A stretch of DNA of 64,000 nt from Roseomonas nitratireducens (GTDB taxonomy: Bacteria > Pseudomonadota > Alphaproteobacteria > Acetobacterales > Acetobacteraceae). Where the stretch lies: the NCBI RefSeq assembly GCF_017813355.1, contig NZ_JAGIYZ010000001.1, positions 124,001 through 188,000 on the forward strand, written 5' to 3'. How positions within the stretch are numbered: position 1 is the stretch's first letter; each line of letters starts with the position of its first letter. Shown in pieces: positions 57,070-64,000 of this stretch. A program made the translations under genes and the position numbers. The notes below the pieces were generated by a model. The model was given only the letters and a program-made list of their open reading frames with translations. It was not told where the DNA came from and did no database searches.

Positions 57070-59877
57070 TCATGCCGGCGACTCCACGGCATCCTCGCAG
57101 CGCAGGCACAGGGTCGGGTGCTTCGCGGAGGCGCCGACCTCGGGCAGGACGCGCCAGCAGCGGGCGCATTTCGCGCCGGGGGCGGGGGCGAAGGCGGCCG
57201 CGGGCGCTTCCGCCGTCTCCAGCGCGAAGCCGGAGGTGATGGCGATCTCCGCCCAGCCCTCGGCGCCCAGCAGCGCGGCCTCGGCCGCGGGCAGGGCGAG
57301 CGTCGGCGCGGCCTGCAGGCTCGACCCGATCGTCCCCGCCGCGCGCGCCTTCTCCAGTTCCGCCGTCACCAGGCCGCGCAATTCGCGGATGCGCGCCCAC
57401 TTCGCCGCCAGCGCGTCGTCCTTCCAGCCTTCCGGGACGAACATGAAGTCGAGGAGATGCACGCTCCCCTCCTCGCTGTCCGCCGCGGCGGCGCCGAAGC
57501 GGGCGAGCCAGGCTTCCTCCGCCGTGAACACCAGCACCGGGGCGAGCCACTTGCACAGGCAGCGATGCAGCACGTCCAGCACCGTGCGCGCGGCGCGCCG
57601 GCGCGGGCTGTCGGCGCGGTCGCAGTACAGCGCGTCCTTGCGGATGTCGAAGTAGAAGGCGGACAGGTCGGCGGCGCAGAAATTGTGGATCTCGGGATAG
57701 ACGCCCGACCAGTCATGCGACGCGACGGCGCCGCGGACCTTGGCGTCGATCTCCGTCAGCCGGTGCAGCACCCAGCGCTCGAGTTCCGGCAGTTCGGCGT
57801 AGGGGACCGTCTCCTCCTCCGCGAAGCCGTCCAGGCTGCCGAGCAGCCAGCGCAGCGTGTTGCGGATGCGGCGATACAGTTCCGCCTGCTGCTTCAGGAT
57901 CTCCGGCCCGATGCGCAGGTCGAGCGCGGTGTCGGAATTCATCACCCACAGGCGCAGGATGTCCGCGCCGTACTGCTTCATCACGTCCTGGGGCGCGGTG
58001 ACGTTGCCCAGCGACTTCGACATCTTCCGCCCCTGCTCATCCAGGACGAAGCCGTGGGTGAGCACCGCCTTGAAGGGCGCGACGCCATTGGTGCCGACCG
58101 ATTCCAGCAGCGAGGAATGGAACCAGCCGCGATGCTGGTCCGAGCCTTCGAGATAGAGGTCCGCCGGGAAGGGCAGGCCGCGCGGCGGCAGGACGAAGGC
58201 GTGCGTGCTGCCGCTCTCGAACCACACGTCGACGATGTCCATCACCTGCTCGTACAGCGCCGGGTCGCGGTCGGGGCCGAGGAAGCGCGCCGCGGCACCG
58301 GGCTTGTACCAGGCGTCCGCGCCTTCGGCGCGGAAGGCTTCCACCACGCGGGCGATGATCGCCGGGTCGCGCAGCGGCTCGCCGGATTGCTTGCTGACGA
58401 AGACCGGGATCGGCACGCCCCAGGCGCGCTGGCGGCTGATGCACCAGTCCGGCCGCGCGGCGATCATGGATCCCAGCCGGTTGCGCCCGGCCTCGGGGAC
58501 GAAATGCGTCTTCGCGATCGCGTCCAGCGACTTGGCGCGGATCGCGTTGGCGTCGTCCATCGCGATGAACCATTGCGGCGTCGCGCGGAAGATCACCGGC
58601 TTCTTGGACCGCCAGGAATGCGGGTAGGAGTGGTTGAGCTTGCCGATGGCCGCGAGCGTGCCGGCCTCCCGCATCGCGTCGTAGACGGCGGTGTGCGCCT
58701 TGAACACGTGCAGGCCCGTGAAGCCCGGCGCGTGCTGGGTGAAGGTGCCGTCGTCGTTCACCGTCTCGGGGATCGGCAGGCCGAATTGCCGGCCGAGGTT
58801 GAAGTCGTCCTCGCCATGGCCCGGCGCGATGTGGACGAAGCCGGTGCCGGCCTCGGTCGTCACGAAGTCGCCGGGCAGCAGCGGCACGTCGAAATCATAG
58901 CCGCGGCCGCGCAGCGGATGCGCGGCGATCGCACCTTCCAGCTCCGCGCCCTTCAGCACGCGGCGGATGCTGTGCGCGCCGATGCCGGCATCCTTCGCGA
59001 AGCCCGGCAGCAGGGGAAGTGCCACCAGCAGCCGGTCGCCGACCTTCAGCAGCGACGCCTCGGCCACGCCTTCCACATGCAGCAGCGCGTAGTCGATCTC
59101 CGGCCCATAGGCGACGGCGCGGTTGCCCGGCATGGTCCAGGGCGTCGTGGTCCAGATCACCACATCGGCGCCGACCAGGTCCTCCGCGCCCGCCTTCAGC
59201 ACGCGGAACTTCGCGTGCAGCGTGGGCGAGACATGGTCGTGGTACTCGATCTCGGCTTCCGCCAGCGCGGTCTTTTCCACCGGCGACCACATCACCGGCC
59301 GCAGCCCGCGATAGAGCGAGCCGTTCAGCAGGAATTTCCCGATCTCGCCCGCGATCTTGGCCTCGGATTCGAAATCCATGGTCGCGTAGCGGTCGGCCCA
59401 GTCGCCGAAGACGCCCAGGCGCTGGAATTCCTCCGACTGGACCTTCAGCCAGTGCTGGGCATAGGCGCGGCACTCGGCGCGGAAATCCAGCACCGGCACG
59501 GCGTCCTTGTCCTTGCCCTTCGCGCGGTATTCCTCCTCGACCTTCCATTCGATCGGCAGGCCGTGGCAGTCCCATCCCGGGACGTAGTTGGCGTCGTGCC
59601 CGGCCATCTGCGCCGCGCGGTTGATCACGTCCTTCAGGATCTTGTTGAGCGCGTGGCCGATATGGAGGTTGCCGTTGGCGTAGGGCGGGCCGTCATGCAG
59701 CACGAAGGCGTCGCGCCCCTTCGACTGCGTGCGCAGCCTTTGCCACATGCCGATGCGCGCCCAGCGCTCCAGCATGGCGGGCTCGCGCTTCGGCAGGTCG
59801 CCCTTCATCGGAAAGCCCGTCTTCGGCAGGAAGACGGTGCCGCGATAGTCGCGGGCCTCGGGAACGCTGTCGGTCAT
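57070..59877 (-). CDS. ileS: Isoleucyl-tRNA synthetase
   Basis: A 935-residue class I synthetase with the HIGH box in GNLHIGHALN near 71, KMSKS in GRKMSKSLGN near 620, and a C-terminal zinc finger (CARCWR, CLRC). The editing domain contains TTTPWTMPGNRAVAYGP. Full length. It heads the operon ileS-lspA-DUF3035-M16-M16. No T-box or other leader structure is apparent in the 173 bases upstream, which look featureless. Confidence 0.97.
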   Translation of the reverse strand: MTDSVPEARDYRGTVFLPKTGFPMKGDLPKREPAMLERWARIGMWQRLRTQSKGRDAFVLHDGPPYANGNLHIGHALNKILKDVINRAAQMAGHDANYVPGWDCHGLPIEWKVEEEYRAKGKDKDAVPVLDFRAECRAYAQHWLKVQSEEFQRLGVFGDWADRYATMDFESEAKIAGEIGKFLLNGSLYRGLRPVMWSPVEKTALAEAEIEYHDHVSPTLHAKFRVLKAGAEDLVGADVVIWTTTPWTMPGNRAVAYGPEIDYALLHVEGVAEASLLKVGDRLLVALPLLPGFAKDAGIGAHSIRRVLKGAELEGAIAAHPLRGRGYDFDVPLLPGDFVTTEAGTGFVHIAPGHGEDDFNLGRQFGLPIPETVNDDGTFTQHAPGFTGLHVFKAHTAVYDAMREAGTLAAIGKLNHSYPHSWRSKKPVIFRATPQWFIAMDDANAIRAKSLDAIAKTHFVPEAGRNRLGSMIAARPDWCISRQRAWGVPIPVFVSKQSGEPLRDPAIIARVVEAFRAEGADAWYKPGAAARFLGPDRDPALYEQVMDIVDVWFESGSTHAFVLPPRGLPFPADLYLEGSDQHRGWFHSSLLESVGTNGVAPFKAVLTHGFVLDEQGRKMSKSLGNVTAPQDVMKQYGADILRLWVMNSDTALDLRIGPEILKQQAELYRRIRNTLRWLLGSLDGFAEEETVPYAELPELERWVLHRLTEIDAKVRGAVASHDWSGVYPEIHNFCAADLSAFYFDIRKDALYCDRADSPRRRAARTVLDVLHRCLCKWLAPVLVFTAEEAWLARFGAAAADSEEGSVHLLDFMFVPEGWKDDALAAKWARIRELRGLVTAELEKARAAGTIGSSLQAAPTLALPAAEAALLGAEGWAEIAITSGFALETAEAPAAAFAPAPGAKCARCWRVLPEVGASAKHPTLCLRCEDAVESPA

Positions 59878-60050
59878 CTGTGCCTGTCTCGATGCGCCGG
59901 CCGCGCCGTGGCGGGCCGGAAGGGGAGTTGCGCGCGGAAGGACCCGGCCCTCAGGCGAGGACCGGGAGGATAATTCGCGCGGGCGCGTCCCAGGACATGA
60001 CAGGCTTATGGGGAGGCGGCGGGCGGGGCGTCAAGCGCCGCGCCGGCGGG

Positions 60051-60746
60051 TCAGGGGCGCGGGCGGAGCGAGGCCTGCGCCTCCGCCGCCGGGGGTGCCA
60101 GCGCCGCGAGGCAGGCGGCCTGCGCCGCCGCGCCCTGCCGCGCGGCGATGGTGGCGCAGAGCAGCGGCGCGCGGTCCGCCCAGCGATCCTCCGCCGCCGG
60201 CGCCCGGCCCATGCGGAAGGCGGCCGGGCCTTCGCCCATCAGCGCCGCGGCGGCGGCGAAGCGCGGGCCGTCGGGGCCGAGGAAGCGCGCCGCCACCTCC
60301 TCCCGCGCCGCGTCCAGCACCGCCTGGCCGGAGGCGCCGAGGCCCACGGCGATGACGAGGCCGGCGCCCGCTTCCTTCAGCGCCAGCAGCCCGCCCAGCG
60401 CTTCCCCCACCGGGTCCGGCGCGACCGAGGAGACATCCCCGCAGCCGCCGAAGCCGGAGGAATAGTCGAGCACCGCCGCCTCCTGGTCGACCAGCGCCTG
60501 GACGACCGGCCGGGCGGCGTTGGCCATGGTCTCCGGCGCCAGCACCAGCACCGCCGCGTCGCCATCCGCCCAGTCGCGCGGCGCGGTCAGCACCAGCATC
60601 CGCGTGCAGGGGCGCGGCGCGTCGGGGGCCGCGACGGGCTGCACCCAGACCAGGTCGATGGCGGCGAACTGCGCCCGCGCCGGGCCCGCCGCGAGCATCG
60701 CGGCCAATGCGGCGGCGGCGGTCGTCAGGGAGGGGATGGTGCGCAT
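60051..60746 (-). CDS. Secreted four-cysteine protein, paralog A
   Basis: A 231-residue protein with a signal peptide (MRTIPSLTTAAAALAAMLAAGPARA). The mature part has four cysteines, in RPCTRM, GGCGDV, LLCATI and AACLAAL. The central strand EAGAGLVIAVGLGASGQ is shared with the neighbouring gene product. No family is recognised. The four cysteines suggest two disulfides in a periplasmic protein. The start at 60746 is preferred because it begins the signal; the frame upstream is Arg-rich shadow. Confidence 0.75.
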   Translation of the reverse strand: MRTIPSLTTAAAALAAMLAAGPARAQFAAIDLVWVQPVAAPDAPRPCTRMLVLTAPRDWADGDAAVLVLAPETMANAARPVVQALVDQEAAVLDYSSGFGGCGDVSSVAPDPVGEALGGLLALKEAGAGLVIAVGLGASGQAVLDAAREEVAARFLGPDGPRFAAAAALMGEGPAAFRMGRAPAAEDRWADRAPLLCATIAARQGAAAQAACLAALAPPAAEAQASLRPRP

Positions 60747-60847
60747 GGCGGTTGCTCCTGTTCGTCGGGGCGGAGCCTCGCGCCGGCGGGCGGGGCGCGC
60801 GGTGCGAAACGGCACGCTTCGTTCGCGCCCCCCGCCGCGGGCGGGTT

Positions 60848-61510
60848 TCAGCGTGGCCGCAGCGCGACCGGCTGGACGTCGGGCGTGGCCGCCTTCGCCA
60901 GCGCGTCCCGGCACGCGCCGGGGCTGGGCAGCGCGGCCCCGGCGCCGGCCTGCGCCAGCGCGTCGCACAGCAGCGACAGGCGCAGCGGCGCGCGCAGCGC
61001 GGGCGGCTGCTCGGGGCCGGCCAGCATCGCCGGCGGGCCGTCGCCGATCACCAGCGTGGCGGCGAAGCGCGGCCCGCCCGGGCCGAGCCGCGCGGCCGCT
61101 TCCGCCTCATCCGCCGCGGCGGCCGCCGCGCGCCCGCCCGGCCCGTAGCCGATGGCGACGACCAGGCCCGCGCCCTCGGTGATGTGCAGTTCGCGCAGCG
61201 CGCCGAGCGCCGCGCCCGCCGCGTCGGACGCGCCGCCGGGGCAGCGCGACGCGACCACTTCCAGCACGGCGGCGTGGTCCTCGAGCAGCGCGGCGACGAG
61301 GCTGTCGCGCGCCGCATCGACCTGCGGCGCCAGGGTCAGCAGCACCACGGCGGCGTCGCCCGAGTTCCAGCCCGCGGGCAGGTTGAGCAGCGCCGGCGCG
61401 GGGCAGCCGGCGGCCTGCGGCAGGTCGACCATGCGGTAGGTCGTGTACTCGCCGGCAATGGCGGGGGCTGCGGCCAGCGCGAGGCCGGCGAGGATGCTGC
61501 GTCGGATCAT
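60848..61510 (-). CDS. Secreted four-cysteine protein, paralog B
   Basis: A 220-residue protein with a signal peptide (MIRRSILAGLALAAAPAIA). It has the same layout as the next gene downstream: cysteines in AAGCPAP, SRCPGG, LLCDAL and GACRDAL, and the shared strand EGAGLVVAIGYGPGG. The two look like a tandem duplication. The function is unknown. It diverges from the LuxR-type regulator gene across 237 bases, suggesting control by it (inference). Confidence 0.75.
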   Translation of the reverse strand: MIRRSILAGLALAAAPAIAGEYTTYRMVDLPQAAGCPAPALLNLPAGWNSGDAAVVLLTLAPQVDAARDSLVAALLEDHAAVLEVVASRCPGGASDAAGAALGALRELHITEGAGLVVAIGYGPGGRAAAAAADEAEAAARLGPGGPRFAATLVIGDGPPAMLAGPEQPPALRAPLRLSLLCDALAQAGAGAALPSPGACRDALAKAATPDVQPVALRPR

Positions 61511-61747
61511 GGTCGGTCTCTCCCTCCTCCGCCCGGCGCTGCGCCGCGCCGGCTGCGGAGGAGATCGAGGCTAGGAGCCGCGTCGCGGCCGGCGCGTCCT
61601 TCGAACGAAGGAGGCCGCGGCGTGGCGTGCGCGTTCGCACAGTATTGCCGGCCGCCTTCATGCGGTTCTGGACATGTAGTCGCGATCCAGGTGTTATCAC
61701 GGAAACGTGAGCGCACCGTCCTGCCCACGCGTTTCCCGGAGGTCGCC

Positions 61748-62728
61748 ATGTCGTCCATCCGCGGCGAGGCCCTGGTGCCCCTGTTCGACGCCATCCATGC
61801 CGGGGCGGCCTGCCCCGATGGCTGGACCACCGCATTCGAGGCCATCGCCCGCGCGATCGGCGCCGCCGCGGCGGGCATCCTGGTGGTGGACCTGCCCGAG
61901 GGCCGTGCCCGGGTGCTGCACGGCCCGCCCGGCCTGCCGGACCCGCCGGCCGCCCTGCTGCGCCCGGAACCGGCCGCGCCGCCGCCGGCCGGCACGGCGC
62001 TGCACCTCGTCCTGCGGCGCGACGCGCATCGCCTCGTCCTCCTCGCCGCGCGGCGGCCAGCCGGCGCCGGGCCCTTCCCGGACGCGGCGGGCGCGCTGCT
62101 GGCCCGCCTCGTCCCCGCCCTCGCGCAGACCCTGGCGCTGGCCGAGGCGCAGGCCGGGGAGGCGCGGCTGCGCGCCGCGCTCGACGCCGTCGCCGGCGCC
62201 ATCCTGTTCGCCGGGCCGGAGGCGGAGGTGATGCACGCGAACCGCGCCGGCCAGGCCATGCTCGCCGCGGGGGTGCCGCTGCATCTCGCGGGCGGGCGGC
62301 TTGCCGCGACGGGGCAGGCGGCGACGGCCGCGCTGCGCGCCGCGATCCGCGACGCCGCCGCCGGCCGGGCCAATGGCGGGCCGCTGCCGCTGCCGTCGCC
62401 GGGCGCGGCGCCGATCGCGGTGCACCTGCTGCCGCTCGGCGGCGCGGCGGGGGGGGCGGCGGCGGCGCTGTTCCTGCCCGACCCGGCGGCCGACCCGGCT
62501 TCCGGCCTGCGCGGCCTGGTCGCGGCCTATCGCCTCACGGGCGCGGAGGGCGCGCTGCTCGCGCTGCTGCTGCGGGGGGAGACGATGGCCGGGGCGGCGC
62601 TGGCGCTCGGCGTCGCGCCCTGCACGGCGCGCACGCACCTGTCGCATCTGTTCGCCAAGACCGGCACGGCGCGGCAGGCGGAACTGGTCGCGCTCGCCGC
62701 GCGGCTGACGGCGCCCGTGCGGGGCTGA
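61748..62728 (+). CDS. LuxR-type HTH transcriptional regulator with PAS-like sensor region
   Basis: A 326-residue regulator. The N-terminal 150 residues resemble a degenerate GAF/PAS sensor, a PAS-like unit with ILFAGPEAEVMHANRAGQAML lies near 155-185, and the C-terminal LuxR HTH is YRLTGAEGALLALLLRGETMAGAALALGVAPCTARTHLSHLFAKTG (within 262-312). This arrangement occurs in stand-alone regulators of alphaproteobacteria. The ATG at 61748 is the first Met beyond the divergent control region. Its likely targets are the two secreted-protein genes on the other strand. Confidence 0.85.
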   Translation: MSSIRGEALVPLFDAIHAGAACPDGWTTAFEAIARAIGAAAAGILVVDLPEGRARVLHGPPGLPDPPAALLRPEPAAPPPAGTALHLVLRRDAHRLVLLAARRPAGAGPFPDAAGALLARLVPALAQTLALAEAQAGEARLRAALDAVAGAILFAGPEAEVMHANRAGQAMLAAGVPLHLAGGRLAATGQAATAALRAAIRDAAAGRANGGPLPLPSPGAAPIAVHLLPLGGAAGGAAAALFLPDPAADPASGLRGLVAAYRLTGAEGALLALLLRGETMAGAALALGVAPCTARTHLSHLFAKTGTARQAELVALAARLTAPVRG

Positions 62729-62734
62729 GACGCT

Positions 62735-63652
62735 TCAGCCCAGCGCTTCGCGCGCCTGGCGCGCATCCTCGGCGATCGCGGCCTTCAGTTCCTCGAGCCC
62801 GGCGAACTTCGCGTCGGGGCGCAGGAAGCGCACCAGCCGCACGCCGATCTCCTGGCCGTAGATGTCGCCCGACCAGTCGAAGATGTAGGTCTCGAGCCGC
62901 GTCTCGGGGTCCCCGCCCAGCGTCGGGCGGCGGCCGACATTGGCCACGCCCTTCGCCTCCGTCCCGTCCGGCAGCGCGACCGTGACGGCATAGACGCCGC
63001 GCGCGGGCTCCAGGTGCCGGCCGAGCCACATGTTCGCCGTAGGCCAGCCGAGCACGCGGCCGAGCTTGTCGCCATGCACCACCGTGCCGCGGATCTCCCA
63101 CGGCCGGCCGAGCTTTTCCGCCGCGCGGTCCGGATAGCCGTCCTGCAGCAGGCGGCGGATGCGGGTGGAGGAGACCGCCTCCCCGCCATGCTGCACGGGC
63201 GGGACGATGGAAAGGCCCATGCCGCGTGCCTCGGCCTCCCGCTGCAGGAAGGCGACGTCGCCGCCGCGGCGGTGGCCGAAGGCGAAGTCCGGCCCGCAGG
63301 AGAGGTGCTTCGCGCCGATGCCCTTGTGCAGCACCTGCTCGACGAACTGCTCCGCCGTCAGCGCGGCGAAGGCGGCGTCGAAGGGCAGGGCGAAGACGAA
63401 GCGCGCCCCAGCCGCCCGCAGCGCGGCCGCCTTGGCGGTCAGCAGCGTCAGGCGGAAGGGCGGGTCGTCGGGGCGGAAATGCTCGCGCGGATGGGGCTCG
63501 AAGGTCAGGGCGGCGAGCGGCAAATCGGGGCGCGCGGCATGGGCGGCGCGCAGCACGGCGGCGTGGCCGATATGGACGCCGTCGAAGTTCCCCAGGGCGA
63601 GGGTCGCGCCACGGGCTTCGCGGGGGATGTGGTGCCAGGTGTCGATGAGCAT
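62735..63652 (-). CDS. ribF: Bifunctional riboflavin kinase / FAD synthetase
   Basis: A 305-residue enzyme. The N-terminal FAD synthetase domain has LALGNFDGVHIGHAAVL near 18-34 and HLSCGPDFAFGHRRGGD near 120. The C-terminal riboflavin kinase domain has GRVLGWPTANM near 200 and the DIYGQEIGVRLVRFLR end. It makes FMN and FAD. The start at 63652 is the normal N-terminus; the longer frame upstream is translated repeat. A family B hairpin ends 11 bases before the start codon. Confidence 0.95.
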   Translation of the reverse strand: MLIDTWHHIPREARGATLALGNFDGVHIGHAAVLRAAHAARPDLPLAALTFEPHPREHFRPDDPPFRLTLLTAKAAALRAAGARFVFALPFDAAFAALTAEQFVEQVLHKGIGAKHLSCGPDFAFGHRRGGDVAFLQREAEARGMGLSIVPPVQHGGEAVSSTRIRRLLQDGYPDRAAEKLGRPWEIRGTVVHGDKLGRVLGWPTANMWLGRHLEPARGVYAVTVALPDGTEAKGVANVGRRPTLGGDPETRLETYIFDWSGDIYGQEIGVRLVRFLRPDAKFAGLEELKAAIAEDARQAREALG

Positions 63653-63663
63653 CTTGGTGAAGT

Positions 63664-63735
63664 GCGGGGGAGGGGAACCTCCCCCGCGCCCCCTCCCTTT
63701 TCTATCCGCTTGGTTCCAAAAGAGTTGAGGGGGGC
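63664..63735. repeat. Family B hairpin element in the ribF leader
   Basis: The stem-loop GCGGGGGAGG-GGAA-CCTCCCCCGC at 63664-63687 is identical to that at 25354-25377. The following CCCCTCCCTTTT pairs imperfectly with AAAAGAGTTGAGGGG (63718-63732), as in the first copy. Both copies lie just upstream of a minus-strand start codon. The rest of the gap up to 63811 holds no further feature I can name. Confidence 0.78.
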
Positions 63736-63811
63736 CGGGTCCCATGGACGTTGCGACGCGACGCCGGTGGGCGCCCGGTCCGGGGCGAGAGGTTCCCTTC
63801 TCCCCCTGGCC

Positions 63812-64000
63812 TCAGGCTTCCCCAGGCACCAGCCAGCGCGGAACGTCGGGCGCGGCGAAGCCGGCCAGCGCATCGAGCGCGCCCTCGGCATCCGGCGCGA
63901 TCATCGCCATCCGCCGCATCTCGGGCTTCAGGAAGCCTTCCGCCACCATGTGGTCCAGCATCGCCATCTGCCGCGACCAGAAGCCGAGCGTGTCGACGAA
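63812..64000 (-). CDS. C-terminal end of a LOG-family (TIGR00730) nucleotide phosphoribohydrolase
   Basis: The last 62 codons of a gene running out of the window: FVDTLGFWSRQMAMLDHMVAEGFLKPEM followed by a weakly conserved end. The LDHMVAEGFLKPE segment is typical of the C-terminal helices of LOG/cytokinin riboside 5'-monophosphate phosphoribohydrolases. The catalytic PGGxGTxxE motif would lie outside the window. It is upstream of ribF on the same strand. Confidence 0.65.
   Translation of the reverse strand, partial: FVDTLGFWSRQMAMLDHMVAEGFLKPEMRRMAMIAPDAEGALDALAGFAAPDVPRWLVPGEA

Noticed and set aside
59878-60050. T-box or leader attenuator considered upstream of ileS
   Set aside because: No T-box sequence or terminator/antiterminator pair was visible, and such control is not usual in alphaproteobacteria.
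63653-63811. FMN riboswitch considered upstream of ribF
   Set aside because: The leader holds only the family B hairpins, with no recognisable RFN core; the same hairpin stands before an unrelated gene.

Overview
The window is a 64 kb stretch of a very GC-rich chromosome. Everything points to an alphaproteobacterium, most likely Acetobacteraceae of the Roseomonas type (inference). The evidence is the gene order ileS-lspA-DUF3035 lipoprotein-M16-M16, a MutL carrying the endonuclease motif, strongly GC-biased codon use, and many GC-rich double-hairpin repeats behind genes. No rRNA, CRISPR array, prophage or complete insertion sequence was seen. One tRNA is present, tRNA-Thr(CGT).

Layout. 1-1668: end of a GGDEF-EAL cyclic-di-GMP protein. 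1731-10277: a catabolic cluster for a cyclic ureide or imide. It holds an M20 amidohydrolase, a PuuE-like deacetylase, a ring-opening amidohydrolase of the cyanuric acid hydrolase/barbiturase family, an ABC importer, an allophanate hydrolase split into two genes, and a GntR/FCD regulator. 10440-14863: a two-cysteine ArsR repressor, a GT61 glycosyltransferase, a DUF4214-sulfotransferase and a family III CoA-transferase. 14853-18981: an M64 metallopeptidase with RTX repeats, a small zincin, phhB, and a PAAR-tipped papain-like toxin with an Imm35/YrhB-like immunity gene. 18989-23738: purD, xseA, an M23 peptidase, a methyltransferase and a YvlD-like membrane protein. 23791-29387: an EamA exporter, a MacAB-type exporter operon, the tRNA, a small acidic protein and an MFS transporter. 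29461-35922: an orphan TssC-like protein, a DUF4214 protein, tadA, a DUF4096 transposase-like gene and a type IIG restriction-modification enzyme. 36041-42951: a C26 amidotransferase, an RsuA/RluB-type pseudouridine synthase, rsmD, mutL and a three-gene phospholipid operon (CDP-alcohol transferase, CdsA-like, PlsC-like). 43046-43714: an AT-rich HTH gene of foreign appearance. 43841-53218: MOSC protein, pgi, a periplasmic histidine phosphatase, a 1373-residue RTX protein and an M10 RTX protease with a frameshifted C-terminus. 53270-64000: two M16 peptidases, DUF3035 lipoprotein, lspA and ileS as one operon; two secreted four-cysteine paralogs divergent from a LuxR regulator; ribF; and the end of a LOG-family gene.

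How the genes work together. The cluster at 1.7-10.3 kb reads as import (ABC), ring opening, linear amide hydrolysis and final deamination/decarboxylation, so it should supply nitrogen from a ring compound under FCD control. The three RTX proteins are type I secretion substrates, but no type I exporter is present; the MacAB-like operon is a different class. The PAAR effector and the TssC-like gene imply a type VI system encoded elsewhere.

Repeats. Four families of GC-rich hairpin repeats (called A to D here) lie mostly just behind genes. Two of them form long palindromes: 218 bp at 21768-21985, overlapping the start of the M23 gene, and 117 bp at 25354-25470 inside the exporter operon. A 126-128 bp family occurs three times around rsmD. 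The only gap over 300 bases without a gene, 38373-38741, is filled mainly by two of those copies.
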